Assembly (NCBI RefSeq): GCF_013522705.1 | Contig: NZ_JAAMRE010000015.1 | Location: 55,433-119,432, forward strand | Length of the DNA: 64,000 bases | Direction: 5' to 3' | DNA from: Pseudomonas lurida | GTDB taxonomy: Bacteria > Pseudomonadota > Gammaproteobacteria > Pseudomonadales > Pseudomonadaceae | The notes under the pieces: generated by a model | Seen by the model: only the letters and a program-made list of their open reading frames with translations | What the model was told of the DNA's origin: nothing | The model's database searches: none | Part shown: in pieces, positions 44,030 through 51,770 of the stretch | Position numbering within the stretch: the first letter of the stretch is position 1 | How the letters are laid out: each line of letters opens with the position of its first letter | Position numbers and translations under genes: made by a program

Positions 44030-44488
44030 ATGCGGATTATTCAAGCGACCCTGGAACACCTGGACCTGTTGACCCCATTGTTCGTCAAATACCGCGAGTT
44101 CTATGGGGCGCTGCCCTTTCCGGATTCAACCCGGGCTTTTCTGGAAAAGCGCCTGCGCCGCAAGGAATCGGTGGTCTATCTGGCTTTGGCCGATGACGAC
44201 GACAAAAAGTTACTTGGCTTCTGCCAGCTGTACCCCAGTTTTTCTTCGCTGTCGCTCAAGCGCGTGTGGATCCTCAATGACATCTATGTAGCCGAAGATG
44301 CGCGGCGCCAATTGGTGGCGGATAACCTGATGCGCACGGCGAAAAAGATGGCCAAGGAAACCCATGCGGTGCGGCTGCGGGTTTCCACCAGCAGTGATAA
44401 CCAGGTGGCGCAGAAAACCTACGAGTCGATCGGCTTTCGCGAGGACACCGAATTCAAGAACTACACACTGCCGATCAGCGAAGACTGA
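44030..44488 (+). CDS. GNAT-family N-acetyltransferase
   Basis: 152-residue GCN5-like protein. The acetyl-CoA site is around IYVAEDARRQLVADNLMRTA, where the usual Q/RxxGxG/A motif is degenerate (RRQLVA). The C-terminus has the NQVAQKTYESIGFRED pattern. The substrate is unknown. The start at 44030 is preferred over an in-frame upstream Met that would overlap eutC. Confidence 0.85.
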   Translation: MRIIQATLEHLDLLTPLFVKYREFYGALPFPDSTRAFLEKRLRRKESVVYLALADDDDKKLLGFCQLYPSFSSLSLKRVWILNDIYVAEDARRQLVADNLMRTAKKMAKETHAVRLRVSTSSDNQVAQKTYESIGFREDTEFKNYTLPISED

Positions 44489-44504
44489 CGCCCGGACAGG
44501 CACA

Positions 44505-44659
44505 CCGCTATCGAGGGCAAGCCCTCTCCCACATTGGCCTTATTGGCATAGTGGCTAGGCAGTGGGGGGCCGGTGGTGCCGTGTGAATGCACGGGATCGC
44601 TCTGAGTCAGTTGCCTCAACACTACTCCAATATGGGAGGGGCTTGCCCCCGATAATGGT
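44505..44659. repeat. inverted REP pair downstream of the GNAT gene
   Basis: Two REPs in opposite orientation, about 44505-44537 (CCGCTATCGAGGGCAAGCCCTC) and 44628-44659 (GGGAGGGGCTTGCCCCCGATAA), 90 bp apart. Confidence 0.7.
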
Positions 44660-44897
44660 TGCTCAGCCAGCCCATCTATAACTGACCCACCACTTTGGCA
44701 ATCACGCTGGATTTGTGGCGATCAGCGCATCGGGCTCCACGACATCCCCCGCTACAAAAGCAACACGCTTTTCACCGATCAATCCGTATAATGCGCACCT
44801 TTCAGGGTTGTAAGAATCACGGCATACGCTTGTAGCCTTACTTACCCGAGCTTCCGCACAGGCCTGCCGAGTCGGGCCGTTCACACAGGTGCCATCC
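44660..44897 (+). promoter_or_regulatory. dedA upstream region with consensus -10
   Basis: The 409-nt gap 44489-44897 contains the REP pair and this segment. TATAAT at 44787-44792 is a perfect -10 hexamer without a clear -35, about 105 nt before the dedA ATG. I see no coding sequence here. Confidence 0.5.
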
Positions 44898-45554
44898 ATG
44901 GATTTCAACCCGCTTGACCTTATCCTGCATCTCGATGTTTACCTCGACATGCTGGTCACCAATTACGGTCCATGGATCTACGCCATTCTGTTCCTGGTGA
45001 TTTTTTGCGAGACCGGCCTGGTGGTCATGCCCTTCCTGCCGGGGGATTCCCTGCTGTTTATCGCCGGTGCCGTCGCGGCAGGCGGCGGCATGGACCCGGT
45101 GTTGCTGGCCGGTTTATTAATGCTGGCGGCGATCCTGGGTGACAGCACCAACTACGTGATTGGGCGAACCGTCGGCGAGCGCTTGTTCAGTAACCCGAAC
45201 TCGAAAATCTTCCGCCGCGATTACCTGCAGAAAACCCACGATTTCTACGACAAACACGGCGGTAAAACCGTGACCCTGGCGCGCTTCCTGCCGATCCTGC
45301 GCACATTTGCGCCGTTCGTCGCCGGCATCGCCAAAATGCCGTACGCACGCTTTTTCGGCTTCAGTGTGCTGGGCACCGTGCTGTGGGTCGGTGGCCTGGT
45401 GACCCTCGGTTATTTCTTCGGCAACGTGCCGTTTATCAAGAAGAACCTGTCGCTGCTGGTGGTGTTTATCATCCTGCTGTCCCTGGTACCGATGATCATC
45501 AGCGTGTTCCGCAGCCGCTTCGGCCGCAGTTCCTCCGAAGCCAACCAGCAGTAA
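44898..45554 (+). CDS. DedA-family membrane protein
   Basis: 218-residue inner-membrane protein with the DedA motif FCETGLVVMPFLPGDSLLF and the conserved RFLPILRTFAPFVAG segment. DedA proteins are required for normal membrane polarisation and undecaprenyl-phosphate or phospholipid scrambling. The Met at 44898 is the best start; a GTG three codons earlier is possible. It is seven bases from mtfA. Confidence 0.92.
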   Translation: MDFNPLDLILHLDVYLDMLVTNYGPWIYAILFLVIFCETGLVVMPFLPGDSLLFIAGAVAAGGGMDPVLLAGLLMLAAILGDSTNYVIGRTVGERLFSNPNSKIFRRDYLQKTHDFYDKHGGKTVTLARFLPILRTFAPFVAGIAKMPYARFFGFSVLGTVLWVGGLVTLGYFFGNVPFIKKNLSLLVVFIILLSLVPMIISVFRSRFGRSSSEANQQ

Positions 45555-45560
45555 TCGGCG

Positions 45561-46376
45561 ATGTGGTCTCTCAGCGGCTGGCGTCGCCGGCGCCTGCTGG
45601 CCAAGCACCCGATTGCCGATGACACCTGGCAGCGGGTGCGGCACCACCTGACCTTCCTCGATGGCATCAGCGCCGAGCAGGACCAGTGGCTGCGCGAAGC
45701 CTGCGTGGTGTTCCTCGCTGAAAAACACCTCACCGCCCTGCCTGGCGTCGAGCTGCATCAGGAACAACGCCTGCTGCTCGCCGCCCAGGCGCAACTGCCG
45801 CTGATGAACCTGGGCGACCTGGACTGGTATCAGGGCTTTCACGAAATCGTGCTGTACCCCGACGACTTCCTCAGCCCGCAACGCCATCGCGATGCCAGCG
45901 GCGTCGAGCACGAGTGGGACGGCGAACACAGCGGCGAGGCCTGGCAGCAAGGCCCGGTGATCCTCGCCTGGCCCGGTGTGCTGGCGAGCGGCCAATGGGA
46001 AGGCTACAACCTGGTGATCCACGAACTGGCGCATAAGCTCGACATGCTCAACGGCGACGCCAACGGTCTTCCGCCGCTGCACAGCGATATGCGCGTGCAG
46101 GAGTGGGCCAGCGTGATGCAAAGCGCGTTTGATGACCTTAACCGCCAACTCGATGCCGACCCCGACGCCGAGACTGCCATCGACCCCTACGCCGCCGAAA
46201 ACCCGGCGGAATTCTTCGCGGTCACCAGCGAATATTTCTTCAGTGCCCCGGATTTGCTCGCCACCAGTTATCCACAGGTGTACGCCCAACTCAGCTGCTT
46301 CTATCGCCAGGATCCATTGGCCCGCCTGAGCCAACTGCAGGCCCACGACCCACGTTATCAGCCATCGGGCGAATAA
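45561..46376 (+). CDS. mtfA: zinc-dependent peptidase MtfA
   Basis: Cytosolic metallopeptidase of 271 residues; in E. coli it binds the Mlc repressor and influences glucose PTS expression. The HEXXH motif is HELAH in LVIHELAHKLDML, with the downstream Glu in NPAEFFAVTSEYFF. It is cotranscribed with dedA by spacing. Confidence 0.9.
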   Translation: MWSLSGWRRRRLLAKHPIADDTWQRVRHHLTFLDGISAEQDQWLREACVVFLAEKHLTALPGVELHQEQRLLLAAQAQLPLMNLGDLDWYQGFHEIVLYPDDFLSPQRHRDASGVEHEWDGEHSGEAWQQGPVILAWPGVLASGQWEGYNLVIHELAHKLDMLNGDANGLPPLHSDMRVQEWASVMQSAFDDLNRQLDADPDAETAIDPYAAENPAEFFAVTSEYFFSAPDLLATSYPQVYAQLSCFYRQDPLARLSQLQAHDPRYQPSGE

Positions 46377-46485
46377 CCGTACGACGTCTGGCGCATGGCA
46401 TCGGCGTCAGAATGTGCCTATAATCGCGGCCACTTTTAGGCCAATCCGGCCAAGTTTCTTGGCCAACTAACGGGGGCAACGCCCA

Positions 46486-47013
46486 ATGAGCTACAGCAAG
46501 ATTCCGGCTGGCAAAGACCTGCCGAACGACATCTACGTCGCCATCGAGATTCCGGCCAACCACGCGCCGATCAAATACGAAATCGACAAAGACAGCGACT
46601 GCCTGTTCGTTGACCGTTTCATGGCCACCCCGATGTTCTACCCGGCCAACTACGGTTTTATCCCGAACACCCTGGCCGACGATGGCGACCCCCTCGACGT
46701 GCTGGTCGTGACCCCTTACCCGGTTACCCCAGGCTCGGTCATCCGCGCGCGCCCAGTCGGCATCCTGAACATGACCGACGACGGCGGCGGCGATGCCAAA
46801 GTGATCGCAGTGCCACACGACAAGCTGTCCCAGCTGTACGTGGACGTGAAGGAATACACCGACCTGCCGCCATTGCTGCTGGAGCAGATCAAGCACTTCT
46901 TCGAGAACTACAAAGACCTCGAAAAAGGCAAATGGGTGAAGATCGACGGTTGGGGCAACGCAGACGCCGCCCGCGCCGAGATCATGAAGTCGGTCGCGGC
47001 CTACAAAGGCTGA
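46486..47013 (+). CDS. ppa: inorganic pyrophosphatase
   Basis: Soluble family I pyrophosphatase of 175 residues. The metal-binding signature [10 protein letters not shown] and the [13 protein letters not shown] segment are intact. A strong terminator follows, marking the end of the conserved core block. Confidence 0.98.
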   Translation: MSYSKIPAGKDLPNDIYVAIEIPANHAPIKYEIDKDSDCLFVDRFMATPMFYPANYGFIPNTLADDGDPLDVLVVTPYPVTPGSVIRARPVGILNMTDDGGGDAKVIAVPHDKLSQLYVDVKEYTDLPPLLLEQIKHFFENYKDLEKGKWVKIDGWGNADAARAEIMKSVAAYKG

Positions 47014-47042
47014 TACCCGCTACTCATTGCCCCGGCAATTGA

Positions 47043-47073
47043 AAAAGCCCCGTTCATTCGGGGCTTTTTTTTT
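47043..47073 (+). terminator. Rho-independent terminator of ppa
   Basis: Stem AAAAGCCCCG / CGGGGCTTTT around a 6-nt loop, followed by nine Ts. Confidence 0.95.
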
Positions 47074-47174
47074 GGAAAAAATTAAACAGCGAGTTCAACT
47101 AACATCAACTAACGTTTAAACAGACAAGAAAGTTGAAAAAACCGGCTACAACTAAGCCAAAACCTACACGCGCA

Positions 47175-47227
47175 AATCAACGCATGGTTTATTTGATGGT
47201 TTTTATCCGCCAGTAAACTCTGCGTTT
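47175..47227 (+). promoter_or_regulatory. promoter of the S24 repressor gene, probably leaderless
   Basis: A TTTGAT / TAAACT pair with 16-bp spacing puts the -10 at 47214-47219, so transcription would start at or within one or two bases of the ATG at 47228. No Shine-Dalgarno sequence precedes the ATG. The direct repeats CAACTAAC (about 47095-47113) upstream may be operator half-sites. Confidence 0.55.
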
Positions 47228-48001
47228 ATGAATACATCAGGTGATCGTTTAAAAGCACTACTGCGGGAAGTTCATCTTTCCGCTTCCGACTTCGCCAAGA
47301 ACCGCGGCGTCACGCCTCAACACGTGAACAACTGGTTCAAGCGCGGCGTGCCCATGGGCCGACTCAACGAGTTCGCAGAACTGCTCTGCGTCTCCAGCCG
47401 TTGGCTGCGCACCGGCGAAGGCCCCAAACACCCACCGGCCAATTTCCTGCTGGAAGCACCCAGTGCACGCAAAGGACTGCCCACCCGCGAAGACAGCGGC
47501 AAATACCTCACAGGCCCCGCCTGCAGCCCGGAAAAAATCGACGTGGAGATTCCCCTCCACACCTCCTTCACCTCAACCGAGCGCATCCGCATCTCCCTGC
47601 ACGCCCTCGAAACCCTCAACGTCAACCCCGACCGCGCACTGGGCGCCTACATGGTCGACAACAGCATGATCGACATCATCCAACAAGGCGCCACCCTCGC
47701 CATCGACCGAGGCCGCAGCCAAATCATCGACGGCGAAATCTACGCCGTCGAACACGACGGGATGCTACGCATCAAATACCTCTACAACCGACCTGGGGGC
47801 GGATTGCGCATGCGCAGCCACAACGCCGGCGAACACCCGGACGAATACCTCACCTACGAGGAACGCTTCGAACAGAACTTCCAGATCGTGGGTTGGGTAT
47901 TCTGGTGGTCCACCCTCAACAACCGCCGCCCGCCCGTGCCGCTGGATGAGCATCTTTTGGGCTGGGAAGGCTCTAAATCGGAACCCGAGGTGGGCAACTG
48001 A
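47228..48001 (+). CDS. phage-type transcriptional repressor with S24 peptidase domain
   Basis: 257-residue repressor. An N-terminal Cro/CI-like helix-turn-helix (about 17-40) is followed by a linker and a LexA-type autoprotease domain with Ser146 in VDNSM and Lys183 in RIKYL as the likely catalytic dyad. Such proteins hold prophages or pyocins silent until RecA-stimulated self-cleavage. No phage structural genes are adjacent, so it may be an island relic or control a distant locus. Confidence 0.85.
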   Translation: MNTSGDRLKALLREVHLSASDFAKNRGVTPQHVNNWFKRGVPMGRLNEFAELLCVSSRWLRTGEGPKHPPANFLLEAPSARKGLPTREDSGKYLTGPACSPEKIDVEIPLHTSFTSTERIRISLHALETLNVNPDRALGAYMVDNSMIDIIQQGATLAIDRGRSQIIDGEIYAVEHDGMLRIKYLYNRPGGGLRMRSHNAGEHPDEYLTYEERFEQNFQIVGWVFWWSTLNNRRPPVPLDEHLLGWEGSKSEPEVGN

Positions 48002-48013
48002 GATGAATGCGGG

Positions 48014-48204
48014 TATCATGCGCCGCACATTTGGCAGGGGGTGGCTTTGCGCTATCCACCCTGCTCGGCGATGCGGAGGAGTTCCCGCGGATGCCCCTAC
48101 TATTCAGCCCGACACAATGTGGGCTGAGCGATTTGAAGGCTGGTGAGGTTTGTCAAAAACAAGCCGAGGCAGTCAGCGAGAAGCCGGCCACAAGCCGGCT
48201 TTTT
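48014..48204 (+). ncRNA. candidate structured small RNA
   Basis: A TATCAT -10-like hexamer (48014-48019) is followed by three hairpins: 48035-48063 (CAGGGGGTGG / CCACCCTG), 48104-48127 (TCAGCCC / GGGCTGA) and a terminator (48181-48201, AAGCCGGC / GCCGGCTT plus Ts). An ORF crosses it but has no ribosome-binding site. I do not recognise the RNA family. It sits just before the integrase remnant, a common place for an integration-target RNA gene. Confidence 0.45.
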
Positions 48205-48205
48205 A
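48181..48205 (+). terminator. Rho-independent terminator
   Basis: 8-bp stem AAGCCGGC / GCCGGCTT with a 5-nt loop and a T5 run. It is the end of either the repressor transcript or the candidate sRNA. Confidence 0.85.
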
Positions 48206-48357
48206 ATGTCTTTTTGATAGCCACCCTCATCTACTGAAATGTGCTAGAGCCCTGCTAGATCAAGGGTTTCAGCCTATTTTTATTCCTGTGACTTCCGTTT
48301 TGAACCACTCTCTTCCACGGCAAAGTGGGGGAACCGGCGGGGGAACTGAGTAGAAAA
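48205..48357. other. intergenic DNA before the integrase remnant
   Basis: No gene seen. It is the expected location of the left attachment site, but I could not find a second copy of any stretch of it elsewhere in the window. Confidence 0.5.
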
Positions 48358-48510
48358 ATGGGCAAGCTGACCGCGAAACAAGTCGAAAATTTGACCGAAC
48401 CACGAACCTATGAAGACGGCGATGGATTACGCATGGTCATCAAGGACTCAGGTCGAAAATTTTGGTTGCTGCGCTTCCAGCTACACCGCAAACGGCGAGT
48501 GCCTACCTGA
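48358..48510 (+). pseudogene. truncated P4-type tyrosine integrase (first ~50 codons)
   Basis: The fragment begins MGKLTAKQVENL and contains YEDGDGLRMVIKDSGRKFW, the Arm-type DNA-binding (DUF4102) start of P4-like integrases, normally about 400 residues. Homology stops near KRR and a stop follows at once. The whole catalytic domain is absent, so the gene is dead. Confidence 0.88.
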
Positions 48511-48743
48511 AAAAGCTCGGCACAGGCTTTGTGCAATAGACCATCCGCAGCAAGTTGCTGCACCGTCCCCTTGCGCTGATAGTTTGGGTTGATCTGGATA
48601 AGAGGCTCAGGCCAATAACGACCACTGGCATACTGACGCTCGACTTCTTCTCGGATGTCGGCAGCTTGAATCCGGGAGAAGCTGCGGGAAAAGCTGCTGT
48701 ATTCATTTATCAATTGATCGCGGAAATTGAATACGTTATCCAT
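48505..48743 (-). pseudogene. truncated defence-type DEAD/DEAH helicase (first ~78 codons)
   Basis: The start MDNVFNFRDQLINEY and the segment PEPLIQINPNYQRKGTVQQL resemble the N-termini of very large DUF1998-associated helicases found in DISARM- and Druantia-like defence loci. Homology ends near residue 78 exactly where the integrase fragment begins on the other strand, so a deletion joined the two. The remaining frame, read to 48408, is antisense integrase. The exact system cannot be named from this fragment. Confidence 0.65.
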
Positions 48744-48852
48744 GCGTTGTTTCTTCTTCCACTTCGATTTGATAACCAGCAGTCATGAATGCGTTGCTCT
48801 CGCCTTCGGGCGTCTGCGGACGCTTCAATACAATGTGCGCAAGGAAGTTCAC
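48736..48852 (-). CDS. 38-codon ORF between island remnants
   Basis: GTG-started ORF whose start directly abuts the stop of the upstream ORF (TAAGTG) and whose stop overlaps the helicase start (ATGGATAA). The tight coupling suggests an original operon. The C-terminus is acidic (IEVEEETTHG). It is probably a gene reduced by internal deletion; no homology recognised. Confidence 0.4.
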   Translation of the reverse strand: MNFLAHIVLKRPQTPEGESNAFMTAGYQIEVEEETTHG

Positions 48853-48981
48853 TTACCCGCAGACGGGTTTCCCCAGATCCCCAGCGTTGTGCAATGAAAA
48901 ATTGCGACCGACAACCCGCTCATCCTGCCGAGCAAACAATACGCTCGCGGCATAAGACAAGCGATAGCGTTCAGACATCAT
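48853..48981 (-). CDS. 42-codon ORF, probable gene remnant
   Basis: Starts MMSERYRLSYAASVLFA, overlapping the excisionase stop (TGATGATG), and ends at a TAA followed immediately by the next start. The N-terminus looks like that of a real, longer protein cut short. No domain recognised. Confidence 0.4.
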   Translation of the reverse strand: MMSERYRLSYAASVLFARQDERVVGRNFSLHNAGDLGKPVCG

Positions 48982-49100
48982 CACGAGCCTCGTGCGCAGC
49001 TGTCACTGGCACCACCGGCCTTAATCCAGGCATCCACCTCTGTTTTCTAGAACTTCCAAAGCCGGCCGACCTTGTGGGACGGCATGTACTGGGCGCTGAG
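48981..49100 (-). pseudogene. excisionase-type helix-turn-helix gene with amber stop
   Basis: In one frame the sequence reads YMPSHKVGRLWKF, then TAG at 49047-49049, then KTEVDAWIKAGGASD. Together these form the conserved C-terminal half of excisionase-family (MerR-like HTH) proteins, in which a Lys or Arg codon normally occupies the stop position. The N-terminal half is not recognisable. Confidence 0.7.
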
Positions 49101-49217
49101 GCATACCCTCCAGACGGAATTCCCTAATAACTGGCCCCGCTTACGAGTTTCCCCTGACCAAAAAAACACAGCTAAACAAGCGGCAAAAACCATAAGAAGC
49201 CTTTCTTTATGGCATAT

Positions 49218-49286
49218 TAGCTGTACAGCTAAACTAGCTAATATACATAAATAAAAATTCATTGCCCTTGCTTATCTGTACAGCTA
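49218..49286 (+). promoter_or_regulatory. paired palindromic operator-like sites before the AbiE-like genes
   Basis: TAGCTGTACAGCTA (49218-49231) is a perfect 14-bp palindrome. A second site, CTGTACAGCTA (49276-49286), repeats its core. Each is followed by an A/T-rich ATAAATAAA tract. AbiEi-type antitoxins repress their own promoter through inverted repeats, so these are good candidates. Confidence 0.65.
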
Positions 49287-49343
49287 ATCTATAAAAAACA
49301 TAAATAAACGTCTATTTTGCTACATTATCTGGACGATCAAGCT

Positions 49344-50432
49344 ATGCGGTACGAGATTTCTGAGCACCACCAGCTCCCACTTATCGAGTCATTCGTTGAG
49401 TCATTTCAACGCGCGACGGGCGCCAAGGTTCTGGACCGAAAATATGAGGTTCCTTGCCATGATGGCAACGTTGATCTCCTGCTCAAGATCGCAACACCTT
49501 CTGGAACATGGGAGATGCCGATAGAACTCAAGCGAGTGGTATACCCTCGCGACGTTCGCCAAGCAGTATGGGTTCTAGATGGATACCGCAGCACCCCAAC
49601 AGACAATGCCATCGTCCCAATGCTCCTAGCAGAACAGTTGAGTTATGGTGCCCGTGAAGAGCTAATCCGCCGAGGGATAGGCTTCTACGATGCCAGTGGC
49701 TCGCTATACCTGCATCATGATAAATGGCTAGTCAACATTGATCGCAAACCTAAGACCTCTCCAAAGCAACGTACCATTTCCCTTTTTACCGGCTCTCGCG
49801 AGATGGTGATCCACGCATTGCTGCAGAGCAAAGGCGACTGGCTCACAGGATTAGCTCTTTCAGAATTGTCCAAAACCTCATCGTTCACTGTTTCAACGGT
49901 CCTGCAAGAGCTTGAGCGACTGGAGTGGGTCGAATCCGAAGGCAAGGGGCGCCAACTGCGCAGAAGGCTCTCCAAACCGGGTGATCTACTAGACGCTTGG
50001 GTTGAGGCTTGGCAAAAGCGGAAAGAAAACAAAACTAAATGGTACTTTTTCTGCCCCAAACCCGGCCAACTTTTGAACCAGATCAGCTACAGAGCTGAGG
50101 CGGCCGGTTATGACATCGAATGGGCCATCACCGGAGCAATTGCTGCAAACGCTATCTCTCCCTTACTTACCCAGACAAATACCGCAGAGCTACAGGTCAC
50201 GCCCGGGCGCATTGAAGAGATGGCCCACATAATTGGACTGAAGCCTGCTGAGAAAGGGACCAACGTAGTGCTGATCGAACGCTCAGGCTCAAGCATGCTT
50301 TTCCGACAGCGCCTAGAGGGGTACGAGGGCTGGTTTGCCAGTCCATTCGTTCAATATCTGGACTTGCTGGATGGTCGAGGCCGAAATGCTGAGCTGGCAG
50401 CTCAGTTCCGACAGGACATTTTGAAGGTCTAA
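49344..50432 (+). CDS. AbiEi-family antitoxin-like protein (type IV TA)
   Basis: About 362 residues (371 from a TTG at 49317). The N-terminal part includes PIELKRVVYPRDVRQAVWVLDGY, which has a nuclease-fold-like look. A winged helix (about residues 145-200, TVSTVLQELERLEWVESEGKGRQLR) and a C-terminal AbiEi-like domain follow. It is 3 nt before the NTase gene, the standard AbiE order. GC is lower than in core genes, consistent with transfer. The start is uncertain: neither candidate has a good ribosome-binding site. Confidence 0.8.
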   Translation: MRYEISEHHQLPLIESFVESFQRATGAKVLDRKYEVPCHDGNVDLLLKIATPSGTWEMPIELKRVVYPRDVRQAVWVLDGYRSTPTDNAIVPMLLAEQLSYGAREELIRRGIGFYDASGSLYLHHDKWLVNIDRKPKTSPKQRTISLFTGSREMVIHALLQSKGDWLTGLALSELSKTSSFTVSTVLQELERLEWVESEGKGRQLRRRLSKPGDLLDAWVEAWQKRKENKTKWYFFCPKPGQLLNQISYRAEAAGYDIEWAITGAIAANAISPLLTQTNTAELQVTPGRIEEMAHIIGLKPAEKGTNVVLIERSGSSMLFRQRLEGYEGWFASPFVQYLDLLDGRGRNAELAAQFRQDILKV

Positions 50433-50435
50433 ACC

Positions 50436-51359
50436 ATGGCATTAGAACCAAAACCCAAGACTGCAGCTGGCTACTCCCCTAATAAGACCGATGCCTGCGA
50501 ACAAGTTCTTGTGACGCTTCTGGGAGCGTTTGGCCCCCTTAAATCGACGCTTCGCCTCGTAGGCGGATTGGTGCCCAGGTACCTCACGCCAGAGTCGCCT
50601 GAAGTTCCTGCACATTTCGGCACTTCGGATGTGGACATGGTGTTGAACCTTCAGTTGATGGCTGATGGTGAGGGTTACGCCTCCCTCGGCCAACAGTTGA
50701 AGGAGCGCGGATTTGAGCGCTATGTTAACCCGCTGAATGGCTGGTCCTCTGGTTGGCGTTGGATGCGACGCTTATCGGAGCACGAGTACGTCCTTGTAGA
50801 GTTTTTACAGGGCGCCACGGCTGAGTCGCCTCCAGGCAAAGCAAGAAACATCGACGGTGAAGATGTCGCTGCGTTGCCGATCGAGCATGCTGAAATCGTA
50901 CATGAATGGTATGAGGAGAGGCTGGTCACCGCCAGCCTACTGGATGGCGGCGGAATCTCGCGCGAAACGGTCCGGTACGCAGATATCACAGCTTTCATCA
51001 TTCTCAAAGCCCTTGCCTTCGACAGTCGTACTGAACCCAAGGATGCGGGGGATCTAATTCATGTGATGCAGTACTTCGGCCCTCCTGAGGCTGTAGCAGC
51101 ACAATTCATCGACAGAGCGTCGACAGGCCTACACCAACCGGCGGTAGACGCCGCTCTCAAAGCATTAGAGCTCCGGTTCTGTGATTGCGACGATGCAGAG
51201 GGTTTTGAACTCACTGGGCCGGTTTCCTACGCACAGTTCCTATATGGTAAGAACGAGGAAGACGCAGAGGAAAGAATGCTAGCCCAGCGATACGCATCTG
51301 GCCTGGTCATGACGGTTGTTGATCTGATCCGTCGAGGGTTAACGAGCGGATCTAACTAA
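50436..51359 (+). CDS. AbiEii-like nucleotidyltransferase toxin
   Basis: 307-residue protein with the DNA polymerase beta-like nucleotidyltransferase signature: GG at 43-44 (LVGGLVPRYL) and paired Asp65/Asp67 in GTSDVDMVL. A helical C-terminal half follows. AbiEii-type toxins cause abortive infection by modifying nucleic acid (tRNA in characterised relatives) when unrestrained. It is paired with the upstream antitoxin-like gene. Confidence 0.8.
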   Translation: MALEPKPKTAAGYSPNKTDACEQVLVTLLGAFGPLKSTLRLVGGLVPRYLTPESPEVPAHFGTSDVDMVLNLQLMADGEGYASLGQQLKERGFERYVNPLNGWSSGWRWMRRLSEHEYVLVEFLQGATAESPPGKARNIDGEDVAALPIEHAEIVHEWYEERLVTASLLDGGGISRETVRYADITAFIILKALAFDSRTEPKDAGDLIHVMQYFGPPEAVAAQFIDRASTGLHQPAVDAALKALELRFCDCDDAEGFELTGPVSYAQFLYGKNEEDAEERMLAQRYASGLVMTVVDLIRRGLTSGSN

Positions 51360-51456
51360 ACTCCGAAATAAACTTTAGAAATCGGAAGCGTGAGGTGACT
51401 TGGCGCCCTGATGTTAACTAGGGTTGGTACGAAAAGTCGCCGAGCGAAGTACCCCG

Positions 51457-51490
51457 ACTCAATTGTCCAACAACTGTTGGACAATTGAGT
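51457..51490. other. perfect 15-bp inverted repeat
   Basis: ACTCAATTGTCCAAC, loop AACT, GTTGGACAATTGAGT. It lies 98 bp after the AbiEii stop. There is no T-run, so it could be a processing hairpin, a recombination or attachment site at the island boundary, or the shared 3' end with the convergent gene. Confidence 0.75.
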
Positions 51491-51533
51491 AATCAAAAGC
51501 GGGCTGCTATACCCTGCCCTTCTCTCTGTGGCC

Positions 51534-51770
51534 TTATGCGGGCCGCATACACTCCACAGCACGATCCGCCACCATTTTCGCCATCTCCACCAGATGCATC
51601 ACCGCCCTCTGCGGCGCAGCCAACGGCTCCCCAAGCACCTGCGAAGTCGCCACCGCACACTGCAGCAACTCAGCCACGCGCACCCAGGCATCCTCAAAGC
51701 TCAGCTCTTCATTGACAGTAAAAGGGTTGGTCGCAGGCGATGAGAGCGAATCCGAAACAACGTTATCCAT
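51534..51770 (-). CDS. DUF6124/DUF3077-family small protein
   Basis: 78-residue acidic helical protein, typical of a family present in many copies in Pseudomonas. The Met at 51770 gives MDNVVSDSLSSPATNPF; the upstream frame lies in the structured leader. The function is unknown. Confidence 0.8.
   Translation of the reverse strand: MDNVVSDSLSSPATNPFTVNEELSFEDAWVRVAELLQCAVATSQVLGEPLAAPQRAVMHLVEMAKMVADRAVECMRPA

Noticed and set aside
47074..47227. SOS (LexA) box before the S24 repressor
   Set aside because: No CTG-N10-CAG site was seen; the regulation of this repressor by LexA is not supported.
48007..48237. 76-codon plus-strand ORF
   Set aside because: It crosses several strong hairpins and a terminator, has no ribosome-binding site and no recognisable protein features.
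48002..48357. tRNA or tmRNA gene as integrase target
   Set aside because: No T-loop GTTCRA motif with paired arms and no CCA-type 3' end found on either strand; the candidate sRNA is offered instead.
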